DNA of 64,000 bases from Pseudoalteromonas luteoviolacea S2607 (GTDB lineage: Bacteria > Pseudomonadota > Gammaproteobacteria > Enterobacterales > Alteromonadaceae): contig NZ_AUXV01000003.1 of the NCBI RefSeq assembly GCF_001625575.1, positions 310,001-374,000 on the forward strand, written 5' to 3'. Of the stretch, positions 46,491-56,116 are shown in pieces. The stretch's first letter is position 1; each line of letters begins with the position of its first letter. The notes under the pieces were generated by a model. It saw nothing but the letters and a program-made list of their open reading frames with translations, had not been told where the DNA came from and did not search any database. The translations under genes were made by a program, and so were the position numbers.

Positions 46491-46670
46491 ATGAAATTAA
46501 AGATAAATAAAAAGTCAATTAAGTCTCTTTCTGTTCAGAGTAAACAACTGCCTATTTTTCAGACTCCAAACGTCGGCGGCGGTGTTCCAGCATTTCCAGC
46601 TACACGCATCGATCAAGGTTGCCCTTGGTTTACACATGTTCAAGCGCGAACTTGCCCAAATCCTTATTAA
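46491..46670 (+). CDS. Double-glycine leader peptide, candidate RiPP/bacteriocin precursor 2 (59 aa)
   Basis: I start at the second ATG (46491) because TAAGGA lies eight bases before it and only two before the first. The leader MKLKINKKSIKSLSVQSK ends in TPNVGGG (25-31), the same length and layout as the ORF at 33995. The putative core of 28 residues has two Cys (QGCPW and RTCPNPY), many Pro and aromatic residues, and ends in Tyr. A terminator follows 33 bp after the stop, so it is a separate small transcript. No maturation or export genes are near. The function is inferred from the leader pattern. Confidence 0.65.
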   Translation: MKLKINKKSIKSLSVQSKQLPIFQTPNVGGGVPAFPATRIDQGCPWFTHVQARTCPNPY

Positions 46671-46988
46671 CTTCAAATATATATGATTTAACTCCCTGGA
46701 ATGAGTGCCCCAAATCGCTGGTGGTATGGGGCACTTGTTTTCACTCTAATTTATCACAATCAAAGTCTATAACTATTCTCTAGGATATTTTATAAATCAC
46801 TAGTTAATTTTGCTTAGTTAAATAAGCCACATCCTTGTGGCTCAGCTTGCTTGGAAGAATATAAAAGCTTTAGTCGCTTTATTTTTGAGCAAGCTTAGTT
46901 TTTAAATATGCAAAGAAAATGAATTTATCAATTATTTTATTAACTCTAATATAAAATAAGTCTGTGTTTATTATCGTATTTATTCTGG
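46671..46988. other. Intergenic region with two hairpins
   Basis: Besides the terminator at 46704, a stem AGCCACA-TCCT-TGTGGCT at 46825-46842 may end the RND transcript on the minus strand. No gene is seen. Confidence 0.45.
46704..46741 (+). terminator. Terminator after peptide precursor 2
   Basis: A perfect 9-bp stem AGTGCCCCA / TGGGGCACT is followed by TGTTTTC. Confidence 0.75.
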
Positions 46989-49900
46989 TTAATTTGTACT
47001 CGTCAATTTATTAAAAGCTGCACAACTTTTGTGCTTTTTCATCATCCAATAGCAACTCGGTACAAAGAAAAAAGACAGCACAGTTGTCAATACCGTTCCT
47101 CCTGCAATTGCAATTGCAAAGGGTGGCCAAAAGCTTCCACCAGCCAAGATTAAAGGTAAGAATCCGCCAACGGTCGTAATGGTTGTTGAAGTAATATGTC
47201 TTGCACAAGTCATTACAGCTGTCACAATCTCATCAGTCGTGGTGGCGTTATTAGCGCGTAATTCAGATAAAATCACGATAGCAGCGTTTATCGCAAGCCC
47301 CATAAGTCCAAGCAAACCAATGATTACGGTAAAACCAAAAGGGTGCCCTGCAATATAAACGCTTAATATACCAAGCATTGCTGATTGAAAAGCGGTAATC
47401 AAAATCAAGCCAGTCGTTGTAAATGAATTGAATGTTAGAACTAATACAGTAATAAGCAGCACAAAAATGACCCCAACCTTGCCGAGCAAACTCCCTACCG
47501 CTTGATCTCGTTGTTGTGACTCCCCTCCTATTTCCAAACGATAACCTACTGGTAATGAGAGTTTTGACTGTTCGAGTTGCTGTTGGATGTCTTTGAGTAC
47601 TTTAGCTGGCAAAACATCTGTACGTAGAAAAGCCTCAACAACGTTCAGGCGTTCGCCGTTTCGACGGTGTATCGTGCTCTGTTCTGGTACTATCCTGCTG
47701 GTTGCAAAAGCAGACAGTAACAACGGCTGACTTCCCATCACCTCTACATCTGCTAAGCCATCTAAATCAGCACGATAATGATCACCAAATCTGACTCTAA
47801 CAGGAACCGTCTCTGTCCCTTCTAGGATACTTGCTACGCCAACGCCCTGAGATTGCGCTTGTAGTTGGGCAGCTACTCTTTGCGCCTGAGCCCCTGCATG
47901 AGTTAACTGGGATTCTAATGCAAGCACTTCTACTTTCGCAGCGCCTGATTGCAACGTCGTTCGGGTGTGTGTTACATCTTGATGCGCGATCACAGTTTGT
48001 TTTACCTGCTGCCCTATCTCCGCCAATTTATCAAGTTCAGGGCCAAAAATTCGAATTTCAATAGGTGCATTGAATGGCGGCCCCTGTTCCAATTTCCTGA
48101 CTAATGTTTGTGCCTCAGGAAACGCTCTGTCCAGCTCGTATTGCAAGGTTTTAATCAGCTCATTGGCGCGCTCAAAGTTCGTTACCTTAACCATTGCTTG
48201 CGCGTAGTTTCGAGCACCTTTGTCGCGTTGTAATAAGTTGTAGTAAAAAATAGGAATGTTGCGCCCCACCATCCAATCAAGCCTTTCAATACCCTCGTGC
48301 TTGAGAATGTGTTTGTCCATTTTCTCAACTAAAGTTTTGGTCGCTTGAATACTAACGTTATCTGACAGACGAACCTCAATATGGAACATATCTCTGTCAG
48401 CCGGTGGGAAAAACTGTTCGGTTAGCTGACCTGCTGAAATAAAGCCTAATACAGGTAAAATCATCACCAAAGTTATCGTCATTAGCGGCTTTTTTAAAGA
48501 GCGCTTTAAAACTCTTTCAAACCATAAACTCAATTTTGCAATAGAAAGCCCTTGGGCTACTAATCCGTTGTCTTTTCTTCCCTCGACCAAAACATACTTT
48601 CCCGCAAACACCGCTATCAAAGTATGTGAAATCAAATAAGAGCCTATTAATGCAAAAATAACACTCAGGGCAATTCCTCCCACAAACTCACCAGACGGGC
48701 CGGGCATTAATACTATTGGCATGAATGCTAAAATAGTGGTTAAGGTCGAGCTAAGTAACGGCATCCAAAAGTGATTAACGGCTTTTGTGACTGCCTGTAA
48801 CGCACTCATACCTTGCTGACGAAACCTTTGCACCGCATCGGTAATCACAATGGCGTTATCGACCATAATTCCCAGCGCAACCACAAGCCCTGTAACAGAT
48901 ATTTGATGGATTGGTAATCCATAAATATTCATACACGCCAACGTAAACATGACGGTAAGCGGCAGCGCCAAGCCGACAATCAGTGCCGCACGCAGCCCCA
49001 AGGTCAAAAATAAAACGGCCAGTATGAGTCCAAAACCAACTAGTATATTGTTGAGTAGCCCACCCAACCGCTCCTCTGTATATCCTTTTTGGTCAAACAA
49101 GCTATGCAGTTGAATGTTATTAGGCAAGGTTTGTTTAAACTGCGTGAGCACCTTGTCAATGTCATTCGAAAACTTATCTATACGCACATCTGGCAGCATT
49201 CTGATACCTAAATATGCGCCAGGCATACCATCTATCCATGCTATCTCAGGTTGAGGGTCCGCTAAAGTGCGCTCTATCGTCGCAATATCGTGTAGCAGGA
49301 CTTGACCAAAGTTCGCGTCACTTTGAATTGGAATCGCTGAAATCCGCTGAATTGATGTAAACTCACCACTCAGTTCAACTTGCATTTGAATTTGTTGGTT
49401 GCTCAACATGCCAGCTGCGACTTTCGCATCAGCATTTTTTACGGCTTGTGCGACTTGCTCAAAAGAAAGCCCCGCCAGTTTTAGCTTTGCGGGGTCAAGT
49501 GTTATTCTGATTTCCTCGTCCGCGACACCAAATAAATGGACGACTTCAACGCCACTGTGGTTTCGCAGGCGGTTACGTAGCTCTTTAGTATAGCGATTCA
49601 CAGCCACTTGTTTGGCCTGCTGCAGTGAAAGCGCGCTGCTATTGTCTGGCTCGATAGTTAAGGCCACTATTTTGGTGTACGCATAACCTCTGTCATCTTC
49701 TAAAAGTGGTGCAGAAGCTTCCTGCGGTAACTCAATCTGCACATCATCTAATAAATCTCGTAGCCTTGACCACACAGGCAAGCTATTGGTGACATCATCA
49801 CCTAGCTCAATACTGAGTACTGAAATTCCAGAGCGGGACATTGCTACAAGGGTTTTAATTTCTGACTGTTGCTTTAATTTTTGCTCTATCTTTTCTGTAA

Positions 49901-50081
49901 CTTGTGCCTCAACACGCGCAGCAGATGCGCCGGGTAAATATGTGGTCACAAAAGCAAAGCGATTATTAATGCGTGGATCTTCAGTTCTCGGCAGGCTGTT
50001 CAATGCAGCAAACCCAGATACCAACAACAACGCCACAAGCAGCGCTTGAAATCTAGCATTGTTAAGCAAATATGAGATCAT
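46989..50081 (-). CDS. RND-family efflux permease (HAE1-like)
   Basis: 1030 residues, the normal RND length, with twelve transmembrane helices and two large periplasmic loops. TM4 carries LVVALGIMVDNAIVITDAV, where the usual Asp pair for proton transfer is Asp-Asn, seen in some branches of the family. It overlaps the membrane-fusion gene upstream by 4 bp. Together with an outer-membrane channel encoded elsewhere it should expel small molecules from the inner leaflet or periplasm. It lies next to the Fur-linked biosynthetic operon on the same strand, so export of that product is possible but not shown. Confidence 0.92.
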   Translation of the reverse strand: MISYLLNNARFQALLVALLLVSGFAALNSLPRTEDPRINNRFAFVTTYLPGASAARVEAQVTEKIEQKLKQQSEIKTLVAMSRSGISVLSIELGDDVTNSLPVWSRLRDLLDDVQIELPQEASAPLLEDDRGYAYTKIVALTIEPDNSSALSLQQAKQVAVNRYTKELRNRLRNHSGVEVVHLFGVADEEIRITLDPAKLKLAGLSFEQVAQAVKNADAKVAAGMLSNQQIQMQVELSGEFTSIQRISAIPIQSDANFGQVLLHDIATIERTLADPQPEIAWIDGMPGAYLGIRMLPDVRIDKFSNDIDKVLTQFKQTLPNNIQLHSLFDQKGYTEERLGGLLNNILVGFGLILAVLFLTLGLRAALIVGLALPLTVMFTLACMNIYGLPIHQISVTGLVVALGIMVDNAIVITDAVQRFRQQGMSALQAVTKAVNHFWMPLLSSTLTTILAFMPIVLMPGPSGEFVGGIALSVIFALIGSYLISHTLIAVFAGKYVLVEGRKDNGLVAQGLSIAKLSLWFERVLKRSLKKPLMTITLVMILPVLGFISAGQLTEQFFPPADRDMFHIEVRLSDNVSIQATKTLVEKMDKHILKHEGIERLDWMVGRNIPIFYYNLLQRDKGARNYAQAMVKVTNFERANELIKTLQYELDRAFPEAQTLVRKLEQGPPFNAPIEIRIFGPELDKLAEIGQQVKQTVIAHQDVTHTRTTLQSGAAKVEVLALESQLTHAGAQAQRVAAQLQAQSQGVGVASILEGTETVPVRVRFGDHYRADLDGLADVEVMGSQPLLLSAFATSRIVPEQSTIHRRNGERLNVVEAFLRTDVLPAKVLKDIQQQLEQSKLSLPVGYRLEIGGESQQRDQAVGSLLGKVGVIFVLLITVLVLTFNSFTTTGLILITAFQSAMLGILSVYIAGHPFGFTVIIGLLGLMGLAINAAIVILSELRANNATTTDEIVTAVMTCARHITSTTITTVGGFLPLILAGGSFWPPFAIAIAGGTVLTTVLSFFFVPSCYWMMKKHKSCAAFNKLTSTN

Positions 50082-51151
50082 CTTTGCTCACCTCGGGTTG
50101 CCACCGATTGTACAATATCGACTTTTATATTTGCTGCTACTTTATGGGTACCATTTGCTAAAATAGACACGCCACTTTGCAAATCACCATCAATATACGC
50201 ATATTGGCCATCACTATGTAACAGCTCGACTGCGGTTGGCTTGAGATGCCCAGATACAATTTGATAAACCTGCCAAGTTCCGCGAGTACCATTGGTTAAC
50301 GCACTCATTGGGATCCAATAACCCGCTTTGTCTTGCCTTTTAGAAATGGTCATTAATGCCATTTGACCTGAGTAAACTTGTGCTTCATGTGGTAGTGAAA
50401 ATCGCAATTGCAGTGTTCTCGAAACAGGATCTAAATTAGTCCCGCCGGAACGTTTAATGGCGTTATAAACACGGCCTCCTATGTTTACTGGCATAATTTC
50501 TTGAATATTGGCTAGTAAGCCCTGTGGTACGCCGATTCTGACTTCGGAGTTTCCTTGCTCCAAAACTCGAATAGCGATTTGACTCGGCCCCACTATTTCT
50601 CCTACCGAGATCTCCCTTGAAGCCACCACGCCGTCAAATGGCGCCTTTAATTGGGCTTTATCCAAACGTACATCCATCCCTTTAAGTTTGACCTTTAAAA
50701 CTTGCTGCTCAGCCTTTAAAACCGCGATTTGAGATCTATTTTGATCTAGCTGCTGCTGTGCCGAATAGTTAGATTTACTCAATTTAAGTAACCTTTCACT
50801 ATCTTGCTCCGCCAAGGTCAGCTGTGCTCTAACTTTGTCTAAATTAGCCAGCAACTCCAGCTTTTCTATTTCAAGTAACTGAGTGTCTTGTTTTGCCAAC
50901 ACTTGACCACGTTTGATAGTGTCGCCCTGATCAACATAAAACGAAGCAATAACCCCATTAAATTCAAAGCCAATTTCCGCCTCTTGGCGTTTAACTACTT
51001 GCCCGGTTACCTGTCTTGTTTGAAAAAAGCCTTTGGCCTGTTGTAGGCTGTATGCAGCCACAGGCAATCCCTTACTTTGGGTATCACCGCTCCCATCTGC
51101 CAGCACCCACATTGAGTTAACTAGTAGTATCAAACTCAAAAACACTTTCAT
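50078..51151 (-). CDS. RND periplasmic adaptor (membrane-fusion) protein
   Basis: 357 residues with a Sec-type signal peptide (about 1-19) and no lipobox Cys. The domain order is standard: a first half-lipoyl motif (GFEFNGVIASFYVDQGDTIK), an alpha-helical hairpin (about 95-160), a second lipoyl half (APFDGVVASREISVGEIV), then beta-barrel and membrane-proximal domains. It is translationally coupled to the permease by an ATGA overlap. The outer-membrane factor is absent from the window. Confidence 0.9.
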   Translation of the reverse strand: MKVFLSLILLVNSMWVLADGSGDTQSKGLPVAAYSLQQAKGFFQTRQVTGQVVKRQEAEIGFEFNGVIASFYVDQGDTIKRGQVLAKQDTQLLEIEKLELLANLDKVRAQLTLAEQDSERLLKLSKSNYSAQQQLDQNRSQIAVLKAEQQVLKVKLKGMDVRLDKAQLKAPFDGVVASREISVGEIVGPSQIAIRVLEQGNSEVRIGVPQGLLANIQEIMPVNIGGRVYNAIKRSGGTNLDPVSRTLQLRFSLPHEAQVYSGQMALMTISKRQDKAGYWIPMSALTNGTRGTWQVYQIVSGHLKPTAVELLHSDGQYAYIDGDLQSGVSILANGTHKVAANIKVDIVQSVATRGEQR

Positions 51152-51394
51152 ACAATTTCCTTGCGATCTTCTTTACCCTTTATACTTCTGTAACCAGCCA
51201 AAAGTTTGTATTTGGCCCTATCTCACCTTTTGCAACTTTCCAAATAGGGTATTTACATGAATAAAGTGGACTAATTTTCTCAGCCCACTCCTTATCTAGA
51301 CGTAACTTAAGCCTAGAATAAATACCCTAGTTTTTATTGTAACTCCGTGTAATTTATATACTACAAATATCTATAAATAAGACTTAAAATTATT

Positions 51395-52246
51395 TCACTT
51401 TTCAATCTGACTACTCGAATGTTCCGTGCATGAACGATTTGATGTCGCTTCAAGTGCCCACCTCCAGTTGACCATTTTTAGTGATTTACTCAGCATTTTT
51501 AAGTGTAATTTGTTTGGATAGGAATAGTAGCTCCCGTCATGCTTTTGTGCCGCAGCAACACCTTCGCCACATGCGATTTTACTTATCACACGTGCGTACA
51601 AGGTCGGCAAAAAGTTACTTACTTGCCTATCTATATCTAACAAGCAACTAGCATGTGATACTTCAATTTGCTGCTGCTCAATGATTGGCCCCGCATCGAT
51701 CTCCGTGTTTTCTATCCAGTGCGCTGATATTCCGTATTTTTGTTCGTTATACAAATAACTAAACATGATAGGAAATAAGCCCCGGCAACTCGGTAAATAT
51801 GCGGGGTGAAAGTTCACAATCCCTTTACTCGGTGCCGCGATCACTTCCGAATGTAGTATCTGGTCAAAGTAGTAAATCGTCAGTAAGTCGATTTCTTTAC
51901 TTTTAAGCAGTTCTACAACCTCATTTGCATTGATATCTTTTACATGAATATGGCTAATTCCAAGCTCGTTACAGCGCTGTTTAATACTCGGCAATACTTG
52001 CACACCAAATAACTTAAGTAGCGGTCTAAGCACATTTAAGAACACCATTTTCACAAATAGGTATTCAGTAAATCTATAACCACGACGAAGCATGTTTTGG
52101 TACGCTTGCCTTAAAAAGCCACCATTTCTCGGCGAATAAGGATCACTTGTGATCACCAGAGAAATCGTGTCTTTATGGTTTTCAATCACCTGTAAAACAG
52201 CCGGCTGAGTTGCCATATTTTCGATATTGCACAGCGCTAGACGCAT
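51395..52246 (-). CDS. Formyltransferase-fold enzyme, last gene of the Fur-linked operon
   Basis: 283 residues with a formyl-transferase catalytic domain. The triad Asn145, His147 (VNFHPAYLPSCRG) and Asp184 (HWIENTEIDAGPII) is intact. It is not a tRNA-Met formyltransferase, because the C-terminal OB fold and tRNA loop are absent and the N-terminus is unusual. Family knowledge: related enzymes formylate amino groups of sugars, ornithine or natural products with 10-formyl-tetrahydrofolate. Its start overlaps the acyl-CoA dehydrogenase stop (TAATG), so the two are coupled. Inference: it formylates the amine made by the operon's aminotransferase. Confidence 0.82.
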   Translation of the reverse strand: MRLALCNIENMATQPAVLQVIENHKDTISLVITSDPYSPRNGGFLRQAYQNMLRRGYRFTEYLFVKMVFLNVLRPLLKLFGVQVLPSIKQRCNELGISHIHVKDINANEVVELLKSKEIDLLTIYYFDQILHSEVIAAPSKGIVNFHPAYLPSCRGLFPIMFSYLYNEQKYGISAHWIENTEIDAGPIIEQQQIEVSHASCLLDIDRQVSNFLPTLYARVISKIACGEGVAAAQKHDGSYYSYPNKLHLKMLSKSLKMVNWRWALEATSNRSCTEHSSSQIEK

Positions 52247-53361
52247 TACACCATCTCCAACTTTTCACCACTAAAATACTGGTTTAAAGGGGCATACATC
52301 GCCTGCTTTGCCGGTGGATGAAAATTAAATGCATGCACAATCTGAGCAATAGTGCCAAAGTAACCTTCATTAATGTAATTTATGCCTCCGACTAAACTTA
52401 ATGTGCTCTGCGTGACTTGTGCGAGTACATCCTGTAGCTGATAACGTACCGCCAAAATCTGCGCTAACGTATCCTGAGTTTGATTATCCATCTCCCCAGC
52501 AACCGCCTTAAGCGATAGTGCACTCGCTTCTAACTTGATGTACGCACGTGCTTTGTCATCCCCTTTCAAACGATCCTCCTCACAAGCACGAGCGACCAAG
52601 CCGTAAACCATACCAAGATATGATGCGCAGGTGATCAACTCAAACCACACAAAGCCTGCAATATGTGATTGGTAGGCTGACTTCTCATCTACGTTGACTA
52701 TCATTGAATGCGGCACAAATACATTATCGAGTATGACAGCTTCACTTTGGCTCGCCTGTAGAAAGGGAGCTTGCCAAAACTTTTCAACAGAAATTCCTTC
52801 AGTGGCCTTATGGATCATAGCCACTGCGAAATAGGGTAATCCTTGCTTAGGTTCCACCTGAACACTGGCCGTTAACAAGTCCATGCAATATGCCAAGCTA
52901 CACGGCTTTTTCACACCAGATATAAGGTAACCTTTGTCTACTTCTTTGGCCTTGATTTGGCTTTTCAAAATACTCTTAGAAATTTGACCTTCACTAAACG
53001 CAGAAGAAACCAACAAGCTAGAGCGAGAAATTCCCTCCAGCATCAATGATTCCAAACCATTGCCAATTTTGGCCATTTCTTGCAAAGTCGCGATTGAAAA
53101 CTGATGCATCCCAGCTGCAATGGCAAGTGATGGCGACGCACCACCTATTGCCAGCTGCAATAGCACGCCCTCCCACGCTGTTAGTCCATTGCCGCCATAC
53201 TTTTCTTTAACAAGCGTCGCAATGCCTCCAGATTTACGAAACACTTCAATGGCGTCACTTTGCTTCCCTTCCAAAACGTGAAAAGGCGTTTCTTGCAAGT
53301 AATCAGCTAACACGGGCAAAGTATCTTGTAACAACTGTTGCGCTTGCTTATAAATGCTCAT
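52246..53361 (-). CDS. Acyl-CoA dehydrogenase-like protein
   Basis: 371 residues, close to family length. The N-terminal helical domain contains GGNGLTAWEGVLLQLAIGGA, and the middle beta domain has ISGVKKPCSLAYCMDLL and EAVILDNVFVPHSMIV. The C-terminal helical bundle is recognisable, but the usual Arg-rich FAD motif and catalytic Glu cannot be assigned with confidence, so activity may be altered. It overlaps the SRPBCC gene by 4 bp (ATGA). In the operon it may desaturate an acyl chain bound to CoA or a carrier protein, which is inference. Confidence 0.8.
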   Translation of the reverse strand: MSIYKQAQQLLQDTLPVLADYLQETPFHVLEGKQSDAIEVFRKSGGIATLVKEKYGGNGLTAWEGVLLQLAIGGASPSLAIAAGMHQFSIATLQEMAKIGNGLESLMLEGISRSSLLVSSAFSEGQISKSILKSQIKAKEVDKGYLISGVKKPCSLAYCMDLLTASVQVEPKQGLPYFAVAMIHKATEGISVEKFWQAPFLQASQSEAVILDNVFVPHSMIVNVDEKSAYQSHIAGFVWFELITCASYLGMVYGLVARACEEDRLKGDDKARAYIKLEASALSLKAVAGEMDNQTQDTLAQILAVRYQLQDVLAQVTQSTLSLVGGINYINEGYFGTIAQIVHAFNFHPPAKQAMYAPLNQYFSGEKLEMV

Positions 53362-53804
53362 GCCACCGCCCTGTCAGTTGCTGCAAAAAGCTCACTTAAC
53401 ATTTGCTCTACATTCTGTTTTATCGCTGACTCAGCAATGGGCTCTAAAATATCTGCGAGTGTCGGGATCCCCATGCAAAAGCGCGCATCAAAAGACACCT
53501 TAGATTCAGATTCATTAATCGCCTCAATCGTCCAACGCCCCTCAAACACATCTGCATCGCCTTCTGTTTGGGTAAAATCTATGGTCAGTTTTTTTACATC
53601 AAAAATATCTCGCTCAGTCCAAGACATCTTGCCATCATGAAAATGTACAAGCCAAGCTGACTCAGATTCATTTGGTGAAATTTCTTTTACATCAACAGAA
53701 ATAACCGCTTGGCAATGGCTTTCAAACGATTTGAAGTCCGCGATTTTATCAAAAGCGACTTGCGCAGAAGCTGCAACGATTTGTGTGTAAGTAACTTGTC
53801 TCAT
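53358..53804 (-). CDS. SRPBCC/START-fold protein (polyketide-cyclase or COQ10-like)
   Basis: 148 residues, a single helix-grip domain. It opens MRQVTYTQIVAASAQVAFDK, where the AaspeqVFdkIaDf pattern is typical of the COQ10/RatA/cyclase branch. The long C-terminal helix (ADILEPIAESAIKQNVEQML) closes the hydrophobic cavity. It follows the aminotransferase gene by 9 bp. Such proteins bind hydrophobic ligands or catalyse cyclisation and dehydration. Here it could carry or shape the lipid-like intermediate. Confidence 0.78.
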   Translation of the reverse strand: MRQVTYTQIVAASAQVAFDKIADFKSFESHCQAVISVDVKEISPNESESAWLVHFHDGKMSWTERDIFDVKKLTIDFTQTEGDADVFEGRWTIEAINESESKVSFDARFCMGIPTLADILEPIAESAIKQNVEQMLSELFAATDRAVA

Positions 53805-53813
53805 GGTATTTCC

Positions 53814-55037
53814 TTAAATTTTTTCTAGTGCGTTTGCAAATGCATCATATAAATGGGCCAACTGTTGTTCAGATAAGAATGCACATGGCGTTAGCCTAAC
53901 TGTTGATGCATTGCTAAGAGAATGGCTAGTTAGAACGTGCTGGCTCAGCAGAGATAATGTCAACTGACCAGCTCTAGATGGTGTTTGAACATCGATCCCG
54001 ATAAGTAGCCCTTCTGCGCGAATGCAGATCTGCTCTTGGTGAGATTGGTTGTACGTGGTGGCAATTTGATTTAACCGAGCTGCAATTCGCTCTCCCAGCA
54101 CTTTAGCACGTGCCGAGACTTGATCATTTAAAAGTACATCAATGGTGGCTTCAGCCGCAGCGAGGGCAATGGGCGACCCACCAAATGTGCTAGAGTGAAG
54201 CATAAAGTCTTGATTTAGAGGCGCAAAGGCAGCTTCGGTAGCAACAACAGCTGCACATGGTACTACACCACCACTTAGGCCTTTCCCCACCAACATGACA
54301 TCTGGTGTTATGCCGAACTTGTCAATCGCCCACATCGAGCCTGTTCGGGCTAATCCTGATTGGATCTCATCGCAAATAAATATCCCTTTCGATTGCGTGC
54401 AAAGAGACTTGGCTTTATGCAAAAATTCATAATCGAGTGTGTAAACACCCCCTTCGCCTTGCACGGGCTCCGCGATGAAAGCCACTTTGCCACCACATTT
54501 TTTAAAAGCGGCCTCAAGTGCACTTAAATTATCTCTTTCAACAAATTCAACATTGCTAAAGAGCGGCATAAATGGGGCTCTAAACTCATCTCGATGCGTT
54601 ACAGACAGAGCACCTAAAGACTTACCATGGTAACTGCCGGTCACCGCAATGATATGTTCGCAGCCGTTTGCTCTAGCCAACTTCAATGCAAGCTCCGTTG
54701 ACTCAGCCCCTGAATTGGTAAAAAAGGCATACTCTAGCGTTTTTGGGCAAATATCCACGAGCTTTTTGCTTGCACTGGCAAGTACAGGATTAACCAAAGT
54801 GCGCGAGCTCATAGGCATTCGATCAACTTGTGCCTTCACAGCCGCCACAACTTTGGGGTGGCAGTGGCCTAATATGAAGACCCCAAAACCACCAAAATCT
54901 AAGTAGGCTTGACCGTTTTCGTCAATAATCTCAGCACCTTTTGCACTTTGCTCAATTGGCAAGTTCATTAAGCTAGAAAGCCTAGCCTTAGACCGGTTGC
55001 TATGTGCTTTAAGTAATTCTAACGTTTCTGCTCTCAC
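53814..55037 (-). CDS. Class III PLP aminotransferase
   Basis: I start at the GTG at 55037: it follows the reductase stop by one base and has GGAGAG nine bases upstream, while the ORF's earlier TTG overlaps the reductase. The protein has about 407 residues. PLP-fold motifs are visible: GFGVFILGHCHPKVV, TNSGAESTELALKLAR, FICDEIQSGLARTG, and the Schiff-base Lys in MLVGKGLSGGVVP (near 249). It resembles acetylornithine and diamine transaminases. In the operon it should aminate an aldehyde or ketone made by the reductase next door. Confidence 0.88.
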   Translation of the reverse strand: MRAETLELLKAHSNRSKARLSSLMNLPIEQSAKGAEIIDENGQAYLDFGGFGVFILGHCHPKVVAAVKAQVDRMPMSSRTLVNPVLASASKKLVDICPKTLEYAFFTNSGAESTELALKLARANGCEHIIAVTGSYHGKSLGALSVTHRDEFRAPFMPLFSNVEFVERDNLSALEAAFKKCGGKVAFIAEPVQGEGGVYTLDYEFLHKAKSLCTQSKGIFICDEIQSGLARTGSMWAIDKFGITPDVMLVGKGLSGGVVPCAAVVATEAAFAPLNQDFMLHSSTFGGSPIALAAAEATIDVLLNDQVSARAKVLGERIAARLNQIATTYNQSHQEQICIRAEGLLIGIDVQTPSRAGQLTLSLLSQHVLTSHSLSNASTVRLTPCAFLSEQQLAHLYDAFANALEKI

Positions 55038-55038
55038 G

Positions 55039-56052
55039 TTAACTCTCTCCATCAAGCGCCGCAATTAATGGGTGTTGATGGTCATATGCGACCAGGTTTT
55101 TCGCTAAAGTATGACGAATATCATAATGGTAACTTTCACCTGCGACTTCAGCCAAAGTGGTAATATCTGATTGGAAGCCTTCTGACATATCTAGGTATTT
55201 AAGATAAATAGAAGTTTCCTCAAACATGCGTTTGAAACGTTTGGGTAACGCCGGCATAAAAACGGGCTTTACAAGTCGTTCAAAGGTCGTTGGACTCATT
55301 AATTTGGGGGCTTTAAAACCTATTTGATAAAGCGATTTCAATTCTTCGTCTTCGCCTAATGTTAATAAGTCACCAAGCGTTTTTGCCAGCCCTCCTGCTG
55401 TTAACCAAAACTCGCCTTTTAGGTTCTTATCTACGACAGTTAAGATACATTTTGCGACAATATCACGCGGAATTACATCCACAAGCGTATTGGCGTCTCC
55501 TGGTACAATTGGTATTACTTCTTTCGTTGCCAGTTTTAGCATATTGTGGATCCCTTGCTTTTTAGGCATCAATCCAGCGACACTATCACCGATTATCACC
55601 GAAGGGCGGATCACCGTTACGTTGTCACTCAGACACGCTTCGGCTTCGCGTTTACTTTGCTCATAATTGTTAAAATCATGGCCGTTACGCCCCTTCACAA
55701 ATGCGGTACTGATATGAATTAAAGGCACATTGAGTTGCTCAGATAAATTAATGGCATGCTTTAAACCTGCTACATTAATCTCCGCAAGTACTTGAGGGTC
55801 AGCGGTAAAATCTGTCAGTGCAGCACTGTGAACAATACACTGAATATTCTTTAACTCTTCAATTTGACCTGTGCTTAATCCAAACTTTTCTTTACGAATA
55901 TCGCCTTGAATTTGACGACTTACTCCAACTGGTAACTCTTTGAAAGATCGTTGATTAACTAGAATAACAATCTCATCATTGGGTGATAAAAGCTCTATCA
56001 TTGAGAGCCCCACGACTCCAGTCGCGCCAGTCAATAAAAATTTACGAGACAT
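55039..56052 (-). CDS. NAD(P)-dependent extended SDR, thioester-reductase-like; first gene of the Fur-linked operon
   Basis: 337 residues. The Rossmann glycine motif is GATGVVG (8-14). The catalytic Ser lies in HISTAFVKG and the YxxxK in NYEQSKREAE (near 131), so the active site is complete. The C-terminal region has VDVIPRDIVAKCIL, typical of male-sterility/thioester-reductase domains that release an acyl chain from CoA or ACP as aldehyde or alcohol. It is the promoter-proximal gene of five, with a Fur-box match 65 bp upstream. The substrate is unknown, and no adenylation or carrier protein is in the operon. Confidence 0.85.
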   Translation of the reverse strand: MSRKFLLTGATGVVGLSMIELLSPNDEIVILVNQRSFKELPVGVSRQIQGDIRKEKFGLSTGQIEELKNIQCIVHSAALTDFTADPQVLAEINVAGLKHAINLSEQLNVPLIHISTAFVKGRNGHDFNNYEQSKREAEACLSDNVTVIRPSVIIGDSVAGLMPKKQGIHNMLKLATKEVIPIVPGDANTLVDVIPRDIVAKCILTVVDKNLKGEFWLTAGGLAKTLGDLLTLGEDEELKSLYQIGFKAPKLMSPTTFERLVKPVFMPALPKRFKRMFEETSIYLKYLDMSEGFQSDITTLAEVAGESYHYDIRHTLAKNLVAYDHQHPLIAALDGES

Positions 56053-56116
56053 AATTACTCCTTAATCATTAGACGTATAAGTGTCACTTAAAATACCAAA
56101 AGTACCTTATACAGGT

